Shown: in pieces, positions 49,516 through 61,157 of the stretch | Layout of the letters: each line of letters begins with the position of its first letter | Position numbering within the stretch: the first letter of the stretch is position 1 | Assembly: GCA_026770025.1 (NCBI GenBank) | Contig: JAMXDE010000013.1 | Span: forward strand, 62,001-126,000 | Origin: Craspedostauros australis | Lineage: Eukaryota; Bacillariophyta; Bacillariophyceae; Mastogloiales; Achnanthaceae | Reading direction: 5' to 3' | DNA: 64,000 bases | Position numbers and translations under genes: made by a program | Notes under the pieces: model-generated | Databases searched by the model: none | What the model was told of the DNA's origin: nothing | The model's input: the letters and a program-made list of their open reading frames with translations, nothing else

Positions 49516-50571
49516 ATGAGAGTATCAACAAACAGCATGATCTGCCTGATGGCACTGGTGGCTGCCACTGTCTCTCTGCAATCCGTGGAAGCTCGCGTGT
49601 TCAGCTCTGATTACCATGACCGCCGTTCGCGCAGCCGCGGAGTTCGAGGACAGGACCAAGAGGAAGACACAACGACGCGCCGCCTGAAGTCCGACGATGA
49701 AGGCAAAGGCAAAGGAGGCAAGGGCTACGACGGCAACTCCACCTACGACTGCGATGACTTCGGCTTCGGCAAGGGCTACGGCAAGGGCAAGGGCAAGGGC
49801 AAGGGAGGCAAAGGCAAGGGAGGAAAGGGCGACGACGAGTCCGGCAAAGGAAAGGGCAAGGGTAAAGGCGAAGGAAAAGGCTACAACAGCACCATGGACG
49901 ACGAGATGGCCTGTCTGTGCGTCGGTGAAGGCTACGGCAAAGGAGGCAAGGGCGGCAAAGGCAAGGGCGGAAAGGGCAAGGGTGGCAAGGGCGACAACAG
50001 CACCTACGCTGGAAAGGGCCACTACGGCAAGGGCTACGGCAACGAGACCTACGACGGCACCGGCCACTACGGAAAGGGCTACGGCAAGGGCAAAGGCAAG
50101 GGCGGCAAGGGAGACGACGAGTACTACCATCCATGCTGCTGCGTCTCCGAAATGCCGACCGTCGATCCAGACCGCGATGAAGACGGCGGTCCGATCGATC
50201 CAAACACCGACACCCAGACACCAACCACCATGCCAACCTCCGAACCCACTTCCGCACCCACTTCCGAACCAACCTCCGAACCAACGGAAACAACGTCCCC
50301 ACCATCGGAGGAGAACGTGGACACCCTCGATCCAACTCTGCCTCTTCCGACGCTCATGCCGCCGCTCTACGGACACGACGACTCGAGTCCTCTGCAGTGC
50401 GCGGCAGGATCCATGTGGCAGGCGATATCTCCAGAGTACAAGCCGTGCTTCGAGGCAGGCGACTGCGCGGGAGTGGATGATCCGGACACAGGCGCGATCT
50501 CGTGCTGCCTCAAGTCCTTCTGCTTCTGCGGTGGCTACGACATCCTCACCGAGTGTGTCCCAGCGGCCTAA
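49516..50571 (+). CDS. GK3: shorter GK-rich secreted protein with 8-Cys domain
   Basis: A 351-residue third family member. A signal peptide (MRVSTNSMICLMALVAATVSL) is followed by the shared ARVFSSDYH...RGVRGQ stretch and a TTRRLKSDDE site (RRL 55-57), like the KLRRLKDD of the secreted Cys-repeat protein at 4663. The GK domain (~62-205) is richer in GKGYGKGKGKGGKG, with Tyr and N-glycosylation sites (NSTY, NSTM, NETY) absent from GK1/GK2. CCC, SEMPTVDPDR, a short PTS linker (~235-260) and the 8-Cys domain (~294-351; AISCCLKSFCFC, TECVPAA) follow. RXL sites are used to mature silaffins, so this may be a processed wall protein; function is unproven. It is clearly older than the GK1/GK2 pair. Confidence 0.85.
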   Translation: MRVSTNSMICLMALVAATVSLQSVEARVFSSDYHDRRSRSRGVRGQDQEEDTTTRRLKSDDEGKGKGGKGYDGNSTYDCDDFGFGKGYGKGKGKGKGGKGKGGKGDDESGKGKGKGKGEGKGYNSTMDDEMACLCVGEGYGKGGKGGKGKGGKGKGGKGDNSTYAGKGHYGKGYGNETYDGTGHYGKGYGKGKGKGGKGDDEYYHPCCCVSEMPTVDPDRDEDGGPIDPNTDTQTPTTMPTSEPTSAPTSEPTSEPTETTSPPSEENVDTLDPTLPLPTLMPPLYGHDDSSPLQCAAGSMWQAISPEYKPCFEAGDCAGVDDPDTGAISCCLKSFCFCGGYDILTECVPAA

Positions 50572-51469
50572 CTTCGCACACCCCAAGTTCGCACGACCGG
50601 CGTTCACGTGGCGTCCTTCATCGCAGTCGCGACTCAGGGAGGCCCAAGCAGTCTCGCCCTCGCGCGCAACAACACAAACAAGCACACAAACAAACAAACA
50701 CGTACTCTGCGCGGCTCATCATGACACAATGGCTCCATTCCGGAGTCCGGCATTCGTCAGCGCAGAGACTATCCACAGCTAAGATGCGCTTCCCCTCTTC
50801 CTCTTTCTCGCCATTCTTACATCGTCATCGCTATTGTCGTCACCATCGTCATCGCTACAGGGGCATGCGCCAATGTCCCGCAGCCTAACCAACAACCACC
50901 TTCACGCCAATGACACCCACGTACTATTACATGCACTTTTGCTAATTTCTTCTTGCGGAACGCACGCGTCCGCTTTGGAGAGAGTGTTGCCATGGTGTCA
51001 TGGTGTTGTCGAGTGAAATGGGGTGGTCAAACGGCGACGCAGCAGCATTGCCACTGACACTGGCAACAACACATGAGGCGATGAATGAAGGCGACGAGAG
51101 AGGCAGAAAGGGAATGCACAAGACGGCAAACCTGAATGTACCGCGTCAGTGCGGTTGTATGGGGGAACACAATAGACCATCGCACCCTCGCCCTATATCA
51201 TGTACCATAAATCTAGTCCAATACATCATCTCCAATCACTCTGCCAATGTGTGGTGACTCCTTTGCGCTTATCACGTTAGCATCCTGCCGCCTATGAGCT
51301 GCCGTGCTGTACGAGTGCGTACGGTGCGACGTTGTATGGGAATGGCAACAGCATCTCTTGTGGTGCATTGGACGAATGATGGGAACAAGGAGAAGAGGGG
51401 GAGAATTGGATGGCCATCAGCGTACAACATGCTATTGGCGCGACAAAAAAGGGGACATGTTACATTGCA

Positions 51470-51504
<35 letters not shown>

Positions 51505-53236
51505 TTCACATCTATTTCCACTTGCACTTGTACTTTCATTTCCACTTCCATTCCCAATCTCCATCGCACGACCACCACATTCGCAACCTTCCGCAACACA
51601 TGAATGCACTCCAAAGCAGAGCTCTCTCCAAGTATTCCATTGTTGGTTTCTGCTTGGGAACGGTCAATCATGCCAAATACGGAAAGCTCCCTCCAGGATT
51701 CAACGAACGCAAACAGAAAGACAGACGTAACCTCGGAGACCCATCTGCCCAAGGGGGACAACAGGCACCTGCTTTCTGCTCATCCTCGTGTTGCGCCATG
51801 CTTGGTGGGAGAACTGTTCTATCAGCATGCCGAGCGAGGAGCTCGTTGGTATAGTATTGGTGTGCACATGCATGCTGTCGGCACTTCATTCACATCGTGC
51901 TCACTCTGATCGGAGAAGGAACTTCACCTCGCTTTTCCGACAGCCATCCGATCCAAGTCCGATTGTGATATTGCGTTGCATGTGGGTTCAAAAGAGACAA
52001 TCGCGGGAAAATGTGTGTCACGAAATAGGACATGTGTTCGGCCTGCGTAACACATGGAATTTCGATATATTTCGTTGCATGTGATGTTGTCACACGTAGC
52101 CAAAGCGCGAACGCGAAGCGAGGCGGGAAGACGTTGAACGAATGCGAACGGAAACAGACTCATTCAAAACCACAATGCGTGTGTTGACCGTGAATCTTTC
52201 TCTTCTTTTTCCCATGTTGTTGTTGCCACTTCCTGCCTCTCGAAGACTGATGGCAGAGGGCAAAAGCAGCGGCACAGGAGAGGATGGGTCGGCTGCATGT
52301 TTTCGAAATCGAATGGGTGAAGGTAGATGGAACATCAACACAAAGAGGCAGCGAGAGATGGTGAAAGATTCTGGCGCGGAGTGGTGTCATGCACACGCGG
52401 ACTTCGGCAGGAAGTATTCGTATTCAAACCAAGGGAAGGGGGGAGAGAGATGGGGGTGACTATGGACATCTGATGCTGCACATCGGACTCCACATAATCC
52501 ACCAACAAATCACGAACCAGCAACTGATGAGGGGCGACCTTTTGAATGGCAACTAACAGTTGAATCTTGCTCCCACCATCCAAAACTGAAGACTCTTCTT
52601 TCGCTGCTTCCGGATGTGCAAAAGTGGTCCTCTGCTTGATGGCATTATACCATACCATATCAGTGCCATAGATCGTACATCACGATTGATCTGCATCGCT
52701 GTCGCCTCGCTCCTGTTGCTCTCACTATTGGTATTCACTTCAGAGATCCCGCCGATCTGGTCCACATTCATCACAAGTTCCGTCACGCTAATCCCGATCG
52801 ACGCATTGGCTTCGACATCGTGCCGACCACACCACAACACAACACTCCACTCCACGGTCCAAGATATCCTCCACGGCGCTCTCCACGATACCAATACTCT
52901 ATCTGCTTGAACATCACGTTGGGATCGTGATCTCACTTTCGAAGCACCGTGGCGCGCCACAAACATTAGCACAGGACTCGCAAGGGATACTGGCGGAGAT
53001 ATTGGTGGAGATAGTCTTGGAGATACCAATCCACAACAAACAACCCTACCATACTCGTACCACACCTACGAGCAAGCACTTTCGAAGCGCGCCAAGATCA
53101 GAGCAGTTGGAACTGGACAGAGCAGTCGTACTGGCATTTGGTAGTATTATAGTACATACCGTACGCCACCGACGAGGAGAGAGTGCAGAGTCCTCTGCTC
53201 TGTGAGTATCATACTCGTACGCACACGCTGTGAATC
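50572..53236. other. Intergenic, 2.7 kb
   Basis: A (CT)n microsatellite lies at 51474-51500. Frames up to ~186 codons are not recognisable and include the microsatellite. No gene is called. Confidence 0.45.
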
Positions 53237-56200
53237 ATGGACTTCCTCTTTGGCAGGACAGCATCGCCAGCCCCAGCATCCACAACGACTCCCACAACGA
53301 CCTCAGCCTTGGGTTACGATCGGACCAGAACCAGTTCCACTTCAGCCATAAACTCAGATGGCAAGACAACAGCAAGAGCATCAACTTCAGCAACAGCATC
53401 ATCACATTCGCAATCGAGAATAACACCAACAACAACAACAACAAGAGGAAGAGGAAGAGAAAGGGAGTGGCGAACGCCCTCACACAGTACAGGCGCCACC
53501 TACCAATCGAGGTTTGACAGGGGCGAATCAAGGGCAAGCACAAGCACAAGCACCGGGAACGGTACTACCACGGGCATCGGACAAAGCATCGCCACAGGCC
53601 TTGCTCGATTCCAACAAGCAACCAGGCCGCTTCATCACCAACAGCAGCAGCACCAGCAGAACGAGTACGACGCAACGTTGCCATCTGCATCTCAGCCCGC
53701 TCTCGCATCCATATCTTCTGCACGAGCTTCATCTTTCTCATACAACCCATCCAACCCATCCAACCCATACTCAGCGAGGGCATATTCGCACACGCAGAGC
53801 GCAGAACGCAGCACCACCTTGAGACCCTGGTCATCATCTATGAGTACGCGCAAACCGTCCGCATCTGACACTTCGCATACAACCATGGTGTCTTCTCTAC
53901 CCACGCCTGCAACTGCATCAGCATCTGCATCTGCATCCACCCCGGCGGCTACGAGTACATCAGCAGCCATGGCCACGAGCACGACCGCAACCACGACCAC
54001 GGCTGTCTCTGTGTCCCAGAAGGACGACCTATGCAGATCCGACACCGCCAGCAACAGCACGAGCGCCTCCCGGGGCCACCAATCCTTGCGTCTGCCTGCG
54101 CAAGAAATCAAGCTGCTGCGCTCCATCCTCATGGATGAAAGCTACCTTTCCACCACCATGGACGATGACACCGTCGCGAACGCTTCCCACATCAGCATGG
54201 ACAGCCTCCTCCCATCCAACATCAAGCCAGCAAGGGCCGAGCGCAAGTACGAGTACTTCCAGGACCTCCACAGTGAAGAGAAGAAGGAGACGGACCTCCC
54301 CGTGCCATCCATTCACGCCGGCAACAACACGTCCATTCTCGCCATCAAGACCGACACTCCAACTGAGGAGTCCGGACACACTGCGTCGCCCACTCAATCG
54401 GAGTCTTCCGACAGTACCAGTACGAATGGGAAGTCCCATCGGGGTGCTTTTCCTGACAGCGCCACCTGCTCCACGGAGCACTTGCCACCAAGCCCACCCG
54501 ACGAGCGCGAAGCAACCGACGTCCCGCCGTCCACGGCGTCCCTACCAGCACTAGCATCAGCACCAGCATCAAGCTTAGCCGCTGTTCCGCCTAGAGCCAC
54601 CGACGGCGATGCTGACGGCAACAAGCCTGGCGCGGAACCGCCCGCTCCCGTCTCGTCCATTGGCGCATCGGCGAGATCCAAAATGAGACAGCTCGAGCAG
54701 ACCTTTCTCGCCTTGCAGACACATGGAGCAACGCTCATCTCGGCACCCTCTGCCTCCACCACCACTGCGAAGGCTCCATCTGCCGCAACACTCGAGCGTG
54801 TTCAGAGCGACGCGAGCGACAAGGCAGATGGCTTGACATGGCGCTTGGATAGCACCAGCATCTTTCGTGGTCTCAAGTCTCCTCCTGCGGTGGGTTCAAC
54901 GACGATGGAATCATCGCTCATGGCACAGATGCAGCGCACATCCTCCTCGATGTCATCGTCGAGGATCTTCGAGGATTCCACCACGTCCACCGAAGTCGAC
55001 GCGGTGTCCATCAACGGACACGACAACGCGCACGGTGACGGCGCAAGCGTCAATGCGGCAGATTCCTCGTCTCAATCCGCCCCATCGCTGCTGACGCCCG
55101 CTTCCGTCGACTCCGCAACCGCTGACCTTCGTCGCGTTGCCGCGCTGGAACTGCTGGCCAAGGAAACCAGCCGAGGTTGGAACATCAACGGCCAGATGGC
55201 GCAGGTCGCCGATCAGAGGGTCCTGTCGCTGGCGGACGACGAAAGTGAAGGCGACTTCGATTTGCTTCTTGATCTCAGCCCTGGAAAGCACACCAGCGGT
55301 TTCGAGCCTGGCGATGCGGGCAACTCAAAAAGTGGCGCAGGCGGGAAAGCCCACAGGGGAAAAAAGACGCACGCGGATTCTTCGATTGGCATCACGCGGC
55401 TGATGGGGGCATCAGGACAGAAACCTGGAAACGGCTCACAAACCACAAGCGCCACGGGCCATCCGAAGCGCCAAGACGCCACCATGGCCAACCGAAAGGC
55501 CCACAACAGCAGCGACCCTGGGACGCAGCCAGCGAAGCGCACGAGCACATTCGGCGACAACAACAACAAGAGCAGCCATAGCAATAACGGCAACAGCAGC
55601 AGCAGCCCTGCGACCTCACCGAAGAACAACCTTCTGGTCGCACCGCTCGCACCTGGTGAATCCAGCGGCGATGATGACAACCACAGCAACATGAATGGCA
55701 ACAACATGGACACCAGCAATGCGATCAACACTGACGATGACATCGAAGCCAACCGCAACGGCAGCAACAATGGCAACAACGGCAACAACAGTCGCAGAAA
55801 GAACGGCAGCAACAATGGCAACAACGGCCCGATGAAAAAGGCCTTCAACAAGGGCTCGACAAGCCATCACTTCGAGATCACGAGCGAATCCAGCAGCGAC
55901 AACGCCTCCTCATTTGTCTACAGAACCCCGTCCAACGACATGGGCAGCCTGGACGATCGCAGCGGCAGCGGCTCCGCGCGAAGACAGACCCTGCTGCCAC
56001 GTTCCCAACATCGATCCGATGCCCTGGCACCGCTGACAGACGATCCGCTGATCCTCCGCATGCCAAACACCGCGTTTGGAATCAGCATGGGGTTGGCTGG
56101 CAACGCCCTCCTCTGGAAGACGGTCGTGCAGGCTGACTTCCTCGTGGGGGGTGAGAGCGACAACGGAGAGCTCGCCGTGTTCCGCAAGGACAACATCGAG

Positions 56201-57559
56201 TTGGCCAACACCATCATGTGGTTTGCTGCCTTTGTGTCGGGCGTCATGATCACTCTGGCCTATCTCTACAAGTGCCTCTTCCATCCCGACTTCTTCTGGC
56301 TGGAATGGCGATCGTCGACGCGCATCCACTTTTGCAACGGCCCCAACCTGGCCATGCTCATGCTCACGCTCTCCATCCCCGACGCCGTGCAATCCAGCAA
56401 CCAAGCCTACGTCACCGTGTTCTCGATCGGCCTGGTGTACCAGGTGATCATGACCCAGGTCGTGTATTCCCAATGGATGTTTGGCGCGGATCGATCTGGC
56501 GATGCTTCTTCGAACATGATGGACGACAGCATGGGGCACGACAATCGCACCGAACTGCCGCTCACATCTGCAGCTGGCGCCTCCAAGAGCCCAAGCGGTG
56601 GCGACGCAGAAGGATCGCAGCTGACTTGCGCGCAGCCTCAGTTCTTTCTCTCCATCGTGGGTTGGTTCCTTCTGTCCGTCTTGGCGGTGCAGGCGGACAT
56701 TGAGGGACAGTGGGGCATACCGATGGCGAGCTTCTGTCTTGGGATTGGAACGATCTTTGCCCTCATGCTTCTCATCTCCGTCTTCCAGGGCCTCTACCAG
56801 CACGCGGGCCTTCGAGGTAGCCCAGCTCTGACGCTCATGATTGCGATTCCAAGCCTTGCTGTCGTTGCGCTGCATGGCATCGAAAACGGCACGCTGAGCC
56901 TGGACGTGATCGACGCGCCCGAAACTTCGTCGTCGAATGGCGATGTGAACATGGCATCGACGAGCGCGTCGTTCGACTTTGGCGAAGACGACAATGAAGC
57001 CGCCAAACAAGGCGTCGTGAGGGGTGAGTTTCCGCTGGCGGGCGAGCTTCTCCTGGGCTGGTGCTGCTTCATGGTGCTGCTGCTGTTGAAGCTGGGGCCG
57101 AAGATTTGCCAAAACCCATCGACCTTTGGTGCGTACTGGGCGTACGTGTTCCCTCTGAGCTCGCTGGCTTCGGCGCTGACCCGTTACGCCGTCGTGATGG
57201 ACACGAGAGCAACACACGTGATGGCTGGTGCTTCCATCGGCATCGCCACGATGGCAGTGATGATTGTGTTCTTGAGGATGTTCTGGCACCTGCTGTTGAC
57301 TTCGTTCACAGAACGCTACACCTGGGCAGATCCACTCTTGAATCTGCCTTCCGACCTTGCGACGAGCACAGGATCCGACTGGACGCTCGCGGAAGAGGAG
57401 GTGGCAGCGAGAACGGAACGAATGCACATGCAGAGTCGCTCGGCAGGACTTGACATCCACCCCACCTCGACAACCAGCGGGACCATGACGAGAGCATCAC
57501 CATCGCCTTCGTCGGCAGCGTCGTCTCCCAACCGAACGGCCTCTCGCACGGGTGCGTAA
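53237..57559 (+). CDS. SLAC1/TehA-type anion channel with long disordered N terminus
   Basis: A 1440-residue single-exon protein. Residues 1 to ~930 are low complexity: Ser/Thr/Ala-rich, with Asn/Gly runs at ~770-870 (NNGNNGNN type) and Gln/His runs near 135. From ~940 the protein becomes a membrane domain of about ten helices, opening with PNTAFGISMGLAGNALLW, as SLAC1/TehA proteins do, then AFVSGVMITLAYLYKCLF and WAYVFPLSSLASALTRYA. In plant SLAC1 the equivalent helix-9 region carries the pore Phe (YTFP); here the Phe of YVFP may match. A ~50-residue hydrophilic loop (~1085-1130) and another at ~1225-1260 interrupt the helices. It probably conducts anions (chloride, nitrate or malate) across a membrane. 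Plant SLAC1 is gated by phosphorylation of its N terminus, so the Ser/Thr-rich N terminus could be regulatory. It is far longer than the usual ~350-560 residues. Confidence 0.85.
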   Translation: MDFLFGRTASPAPASTTTPTTTSALGYDRTRTSSTSAINSDGKTTARASTSATASSHSQSRITPTTTTTRGRGREREWRTPSHSTGATYQSRFDRGESRASTSTSTGNGTTTGIGQSIATGLARFQQATRPLHHQQQQHQQNEYDATLPSASQPALASISSARASSFSYNPSNPSNPYSARAYSHTQSAERSTTLRPWSSSMSTRKPSASDTSHTTMVSSLPTPATASASASASTPAATSTSAAMATSTTATTTTAVSVSQKDDLCRSDTASNSTSASRGHQSLRLPAQEIKLLRSILMDESYLSTTMDDDTVANASHISMDSLLPSNIKPARAERKYEYFQDLHSEEKKETDLPVPSIHAGNNTSILAIKTDTPTEESGHTASPTQSESSDSTSTNGKSHRGAFPDSATCSTEHLPPSPPDEREATDVPPSTASLPALASAPASSLAAVPPRATDGDADGNKPGAEPPAPVSSIGASARSKMRQLEQTFLALQTHGATLISAPSASTTTAKAPSAATLERVQSDASDKADGLTWRLDSTSIFRGLKSPPAVGSTTMESSLMAQMQRTSSSMSSSRIFEDSTTSTEVDAVSINGHDNAHGDGASVNAADSSSQSAPSLLTPASVDSATADLRRVAALELLAKETSRGWNINGQMAQVADQRVLSLADDESEGDFDLLLDLSPGKHTSGFEPGDAGNSKSGAGGKAHRGKKTHADSSIGITRLMGASGQKPGNGSQTTSATGHPKRQDATMANRKAHNSSDPGTQPAKRTSTFGDNNNKSSHSNNGNSSSSPATSPKNNLLVAPLAPGESSGDDDNHSNMNGNNMDTSNAINTDDDIEANRNGSNNGNNGNNSRRKNGSNNGNNGPMKKAFNKGSTSHHFEITSESSSDNASSFVYRTPSNDMGSLDDRSGSGSARRQTLLPRSQHRSDALAPLTDDPLILRMPNTAFGISMGLAGNALLWKTVVQADFLVGGESDNGELAVFRKDNIELANTIMWFAAFVSGVMITLAYLYKCLFHPDFFWLEWRSSTRIHFCNGPNLAMLMLTLSIPDAVQSSNQAYVTVFSIGLVYQVIMTQVVYSQWMFGADRSGDASSNMMDDSMGHDNRTELPLTSAAGASKSPSGGDAEGSQLTCAQPQFFLSIVGWFLLSVLAVQADIEGQWGIPMASFCLGIGTIFALMLLISVFQGLYQHAGLRGSPALTLMIAIPSLAVVALHGIENGTLSLDVIDAPETSSSNGDVNMASTSASFDFGEDDNEAAKQGVVRGEFPLAGELLLGWCCFMVLLLLKLGPKICQNPSTFGAYWAYVFPLSSLASALTRYAVVMDTRATHVMAGASIGIATMAVMIVFLRMFWHLLLTSFTERYTWADPLLNLPSDLATSTGSDWTLAEEEVAARTERMHMQSRSAGLDIHPTSTTSGTMTRASPSPSSAASSPNRTASRTGA

Positions 57560-60147
57560 AATGCACGCAGCCATGCCGAATTTGCAAACCATAAGAAGAC
57601 GGATACGGAGGCACTGAGCAGTAACCAGGGGAATGGTGATGCAACATGTCCATCTGTAGTAGAACGAGTGCATGGGGACGGTGGCAGATTCGGCGGCGAC
57701 GTCGTCACGAGAAATACTGGATCATCGTCCAGAGGAGCACGGCAACAAGTACGGGTACGTTCGAGTATTGTAATAGTGGCCATGAACTAAACACAAAACA
57801 GCAAGCTATTATGCGTTTATAGTAGAATATCACACTCGCGAATGTATTGGCAAGACGAGCGCGATGTTGCCGCTGCGCATGTGATTGTTGACGCGTCGCA
57901 AAGCTGTGTTCATGATGTCCTCATCCATGTCCCATTGAGGTGGTGGTGGCGTCACACGGAGTCGCGAATGTCACCTCCAACAGGAACCGGAGGTGGTGAA
58001 GACTGTCAGTATCGTGAGGGTGATAGTGTGATGCTATGATGTTATACTGTGTGTAGGATGAGGATCGGAGAGGATTATGAGGACAGGAGACGGATGGCTC
58101 TGTGTCTCCTCCTGTGTGAGGGCCTTGCGGACCGTCTGTCCTTCGTCAGGCCCATGGGTATGCCAACAAAGACAAGAAGAGGACGAAAGGGAGATGACAT
58201 GCACGATGCGAACTCTTTTCTTGGAGACACAGCATCCGTGACGGACAGGGCAGGATGCGTCCTGGTTTGGTCTTGCATCTGCTACTCCGTTGGGTGTAGG
58301 GGTAGAGAGAGAGGAAGGATGCGCGCACCAGTACCCGCGCTCGCGCCAGAGTCTGAGAATCGTGATGTGGGCGATCCCGTTTCGGATCTTGGGATCATGA
58401 TATCACGAAGGACAAGCTGCGTTGATGTGTGTCTCGCCTCTTCTCATTGTCTTTCTCTTTGCCGAAGTGAGCCAATGTGAAGAACGATGATGTTGGTGTG
58501 TCACACATCCTGGCTCTGTGACATTGCTTTGCGAAGCGTTCACCTGAGACACTTTTCGAGTGTCCATGTTCAGGTGACGTCCAGGCCGCGTCATGGTTAC
58601 TATGTGGTGGCTATGCTGTGGCTGTGTGGTGGCCACCAATACTATTACTATTCTCGGTATGCACTTGTGGCTCGTAGAGTACGTTGCTATCGTGCAACGG
58701 TGATCTCACCGCCGGCAAAGCCACGCATGGGAAGCAGAGAGCACGAGAGGCAGACGCTTTGAAGTACTACGACTATGCGATAGATAGTGCTCTGCGCCGC
58801 ATACCATCCAACAGTAGCGGCAACACACTGCCACAAGGGTCTTCTCCGCTTCCAACCGCTCCAAGGCCACCCCGGTTCTGCGGAACAGAACGCATCAGTC
58901 AAGTGGAACACAAGCCATCCATCGATTCACAGCGGCCAACAATCCTGTACCCGGGTCGTATCTGGTGGTGCCGTAGCATCTGTGGTCGTGACTTGCACGA
59001 GCCACCAATACACGAACCTGCGATGCGGCCTCTCGCCATACGCGTACAAGCATGGTACAGCGGATGGCTTCGTTTCGATGAGAGTGGCAAGACATCACGA
59101 ACCCACCAGACAACACCATGGGCACCACAAGATTGCGCCGCAAGGGAAGAAGCCTGTGCACAGAGAAGAAGGAGGAGCAGAATGCACCATCGCTTGTGCT
59201 TGGCTGATGCCTGGCGCAACCAGAAGAGGGACAGATTGAACACTTTTTGGCGTTCTCGGACACCGTTGAGCGTGTGGAAAAAATCATATTCAAGTCACGG
59301 ATGCTCGAGAACAGAGTTTGAAAAATTAGACGTCATTATTGGGGATCGCTTGACGTCATCTGTCATACGAAAAGGTGGAGTATGCTGTTGTGTGGCATGT
59401 CCCACAGCGAGACAGACTCATTTGTGACACAGAAGCGACTTGATACTTACATACCGCAAGAGTCATTGACGCCGTTCAGTTTGGCGAAAAACCGATTCTC
59501 GCCAAAGTTGCGTGCGAACAGATGCCAAGTGGCGCTTCGAAGTGTTATTTGGACACGTTTCCCACGTCCCGATCCCCGCTGAAAACGAACAAATGGGCAG
59601 TCACGAGCGTGTGTGCTTGGATATTTAGCGGATTCGTGTGTGAGGCAGTTACGGAGTGGGGAGATGAAAATTCTTGTTTGTGTGTTTGGTTCTTGTGGGC
59701 ATCGGCATGTGGGCGGAGGTGCCATTGGAAAATGACATGACACTTGGTCGTGGACGGAGTTGGCTGGTTATTGCAACGTGAGCGAGTCGGTTGAAGGGCA
59801 GGATGTCAGCAGAGGTGCAACTTGCGCGCTCAGTGCAGGTGGCGGCGACCAAGCAAGATGAGTCTGTGCTCAAGAGGGGATTCTGGCAGTCGTGTGGGGC
59901 GCAGCGCCTTGTTGCTGTGCAGCCATGTGGTTGTGTGGGTCGCTGTTTGGTGATGATGAATGTCTGCAGTTCACCACCCTTTTGCGTTCCCTCTCTGTTC
60001 TGTGGCGCTTGGTTTTCTCAACATCGTCGGCACTCACGCCACTCACACCGTCGTCATACATCGCGCACCATCCACATCGTTCACACAGATCAAAACACAC
60101 AATAGAGCGCTTGGCATCAACCGAATTGTCCACACAAACCAGTCTGC
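57560..60147. other. Intergenic, 2.6 kb
   Basis: Frames such as 58684-59427 (+, 247 codons) have no recognisable domain and overlap others of similar length. I see no supported gene. Confidence 0.45.
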
Positions 60148-60847
60148 CACCACCACTCCCTCCAGCATCTGCCACCGATCGCTCAAAGCACAACAGCTCG
60201 CATCACATCAAAGAACATCAAAGCACGCCACAGCGAAGTGGAAATAGAACCAAGACACTTTCCAGTCCATCACTGCACAGAGCACTCACAAGTCGTACGA
60301 ACACTTCTGCCATCGATAGCGAGAGAGAGAGAGAGAGTGTGTGTGTATCAGCATCATACGGTCTACTCGTGCCAAAGCATTATTCATCCCCAAACACAGT
60401 CCAAACACAACCCAACTCATTCCCAGTCTCCATTCTCATAAAAATAAAACCCAGCACAATCCAATCGAAGACATCAGCACATCAACAGCACAGGTGAGGA
60501 CACAATGAACATGGTAAACCATGCAAGGACATGACTGTGCGCAAGGTCACCTGTTTGTTGCTTCCGACCTTTACGGCCTTGCCCGCTCTTCCGAGTCCGC
60601 CATGATGAGCTGCCACCACTATCGCCGCTATCATCACTGCACCAATTGCCTGCTGCCACTATTGTCGCCACTATTGCCGCCACTTCGTTGTTGATGGTAA
60701 ATGCGGGATTTGAACCTCTCCCTTGAACGGAGCGCGGTAAATCGGGTCTCTGTCTTTCACTTCCGTTTGCACACCAACTTGAAGGAACAGATCATGCAGG
60801 AATAGACGATGCAGGAACAACAACGACAACAATCGTCCACTCATCAC
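60148..60847. repeat. Duplicated leader block, copy 1
   Basis: About 700 bp repeated at 63343-64000 (window end). Shared pieces include gtcgtacgaacact, ccatcgatagcgagagag, ctcataaaaataaa, the possible splice donor cagGTGAGGaca (60494) and gggatttgaacctctcc. Copy 1 has ~24 bp more near 60655-60680. It lies 311 bp upstream of the gene at 61158 and may be its untranslated leader and first intron. Confidence 0.75.
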
Positions 60848-61088
60848 TTCTTCCGGAACGTCCCTCGTTTCTGCCGCTTCTGCTCTTTCCGCTTCTCCTT
60901 CATCTGTCCACTTCACTCCCATCGTCTGCGATGCGCTGCCACGTGCACTTTCTTCAACTCTCTATTGGAACTCTTCACATTGGTGCCGCACCAATACCAT
61001 GCGCAATTGTACACGCTGCTATTATTCCTATGCTTCCATTTGCCGTGTCCAATTGCCACTTTACAATTGCCACATCTCATAATATCAG
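60494..61088 (+). other. Possible intron in the leader of the gene at 61158
   Basis: A good donor, cag/GTGAGG, is conserved in both copies of the leader block, and an acceptor, ataatatcag/ctc, ends at 61088 after AT-rich sequence. Downstream A/C-rich leader runs to the ATG. This is inference only; transcript data would decide. Confidence 0.3.
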
Positions 61089-61114
61089 CTCTCACAATAA
61101 GCAAAGGCAACAAC

Positions 61115-61146
<32 letters not shown>

Positions 61147-61157
61147 CAACAACAGCC

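Noticed and set aside
55910-57460. 516-codon minus-strand frame opposite the SLAC1-like gene
   Set aside because: Arg/His/Gln-rich shadow of the conserved membrane domain on the plus strand.
58684-59427. 247-codon frame
   Set aside because: Overlapped by equally long frames in other registers, no recognisable content.
60700-60720. Possible tRNA gene (gggatttgaacc)
   Set aside because: Only the T-loop-like box is present; acceptor, D and anticodon stems cannot be formed on either strand.
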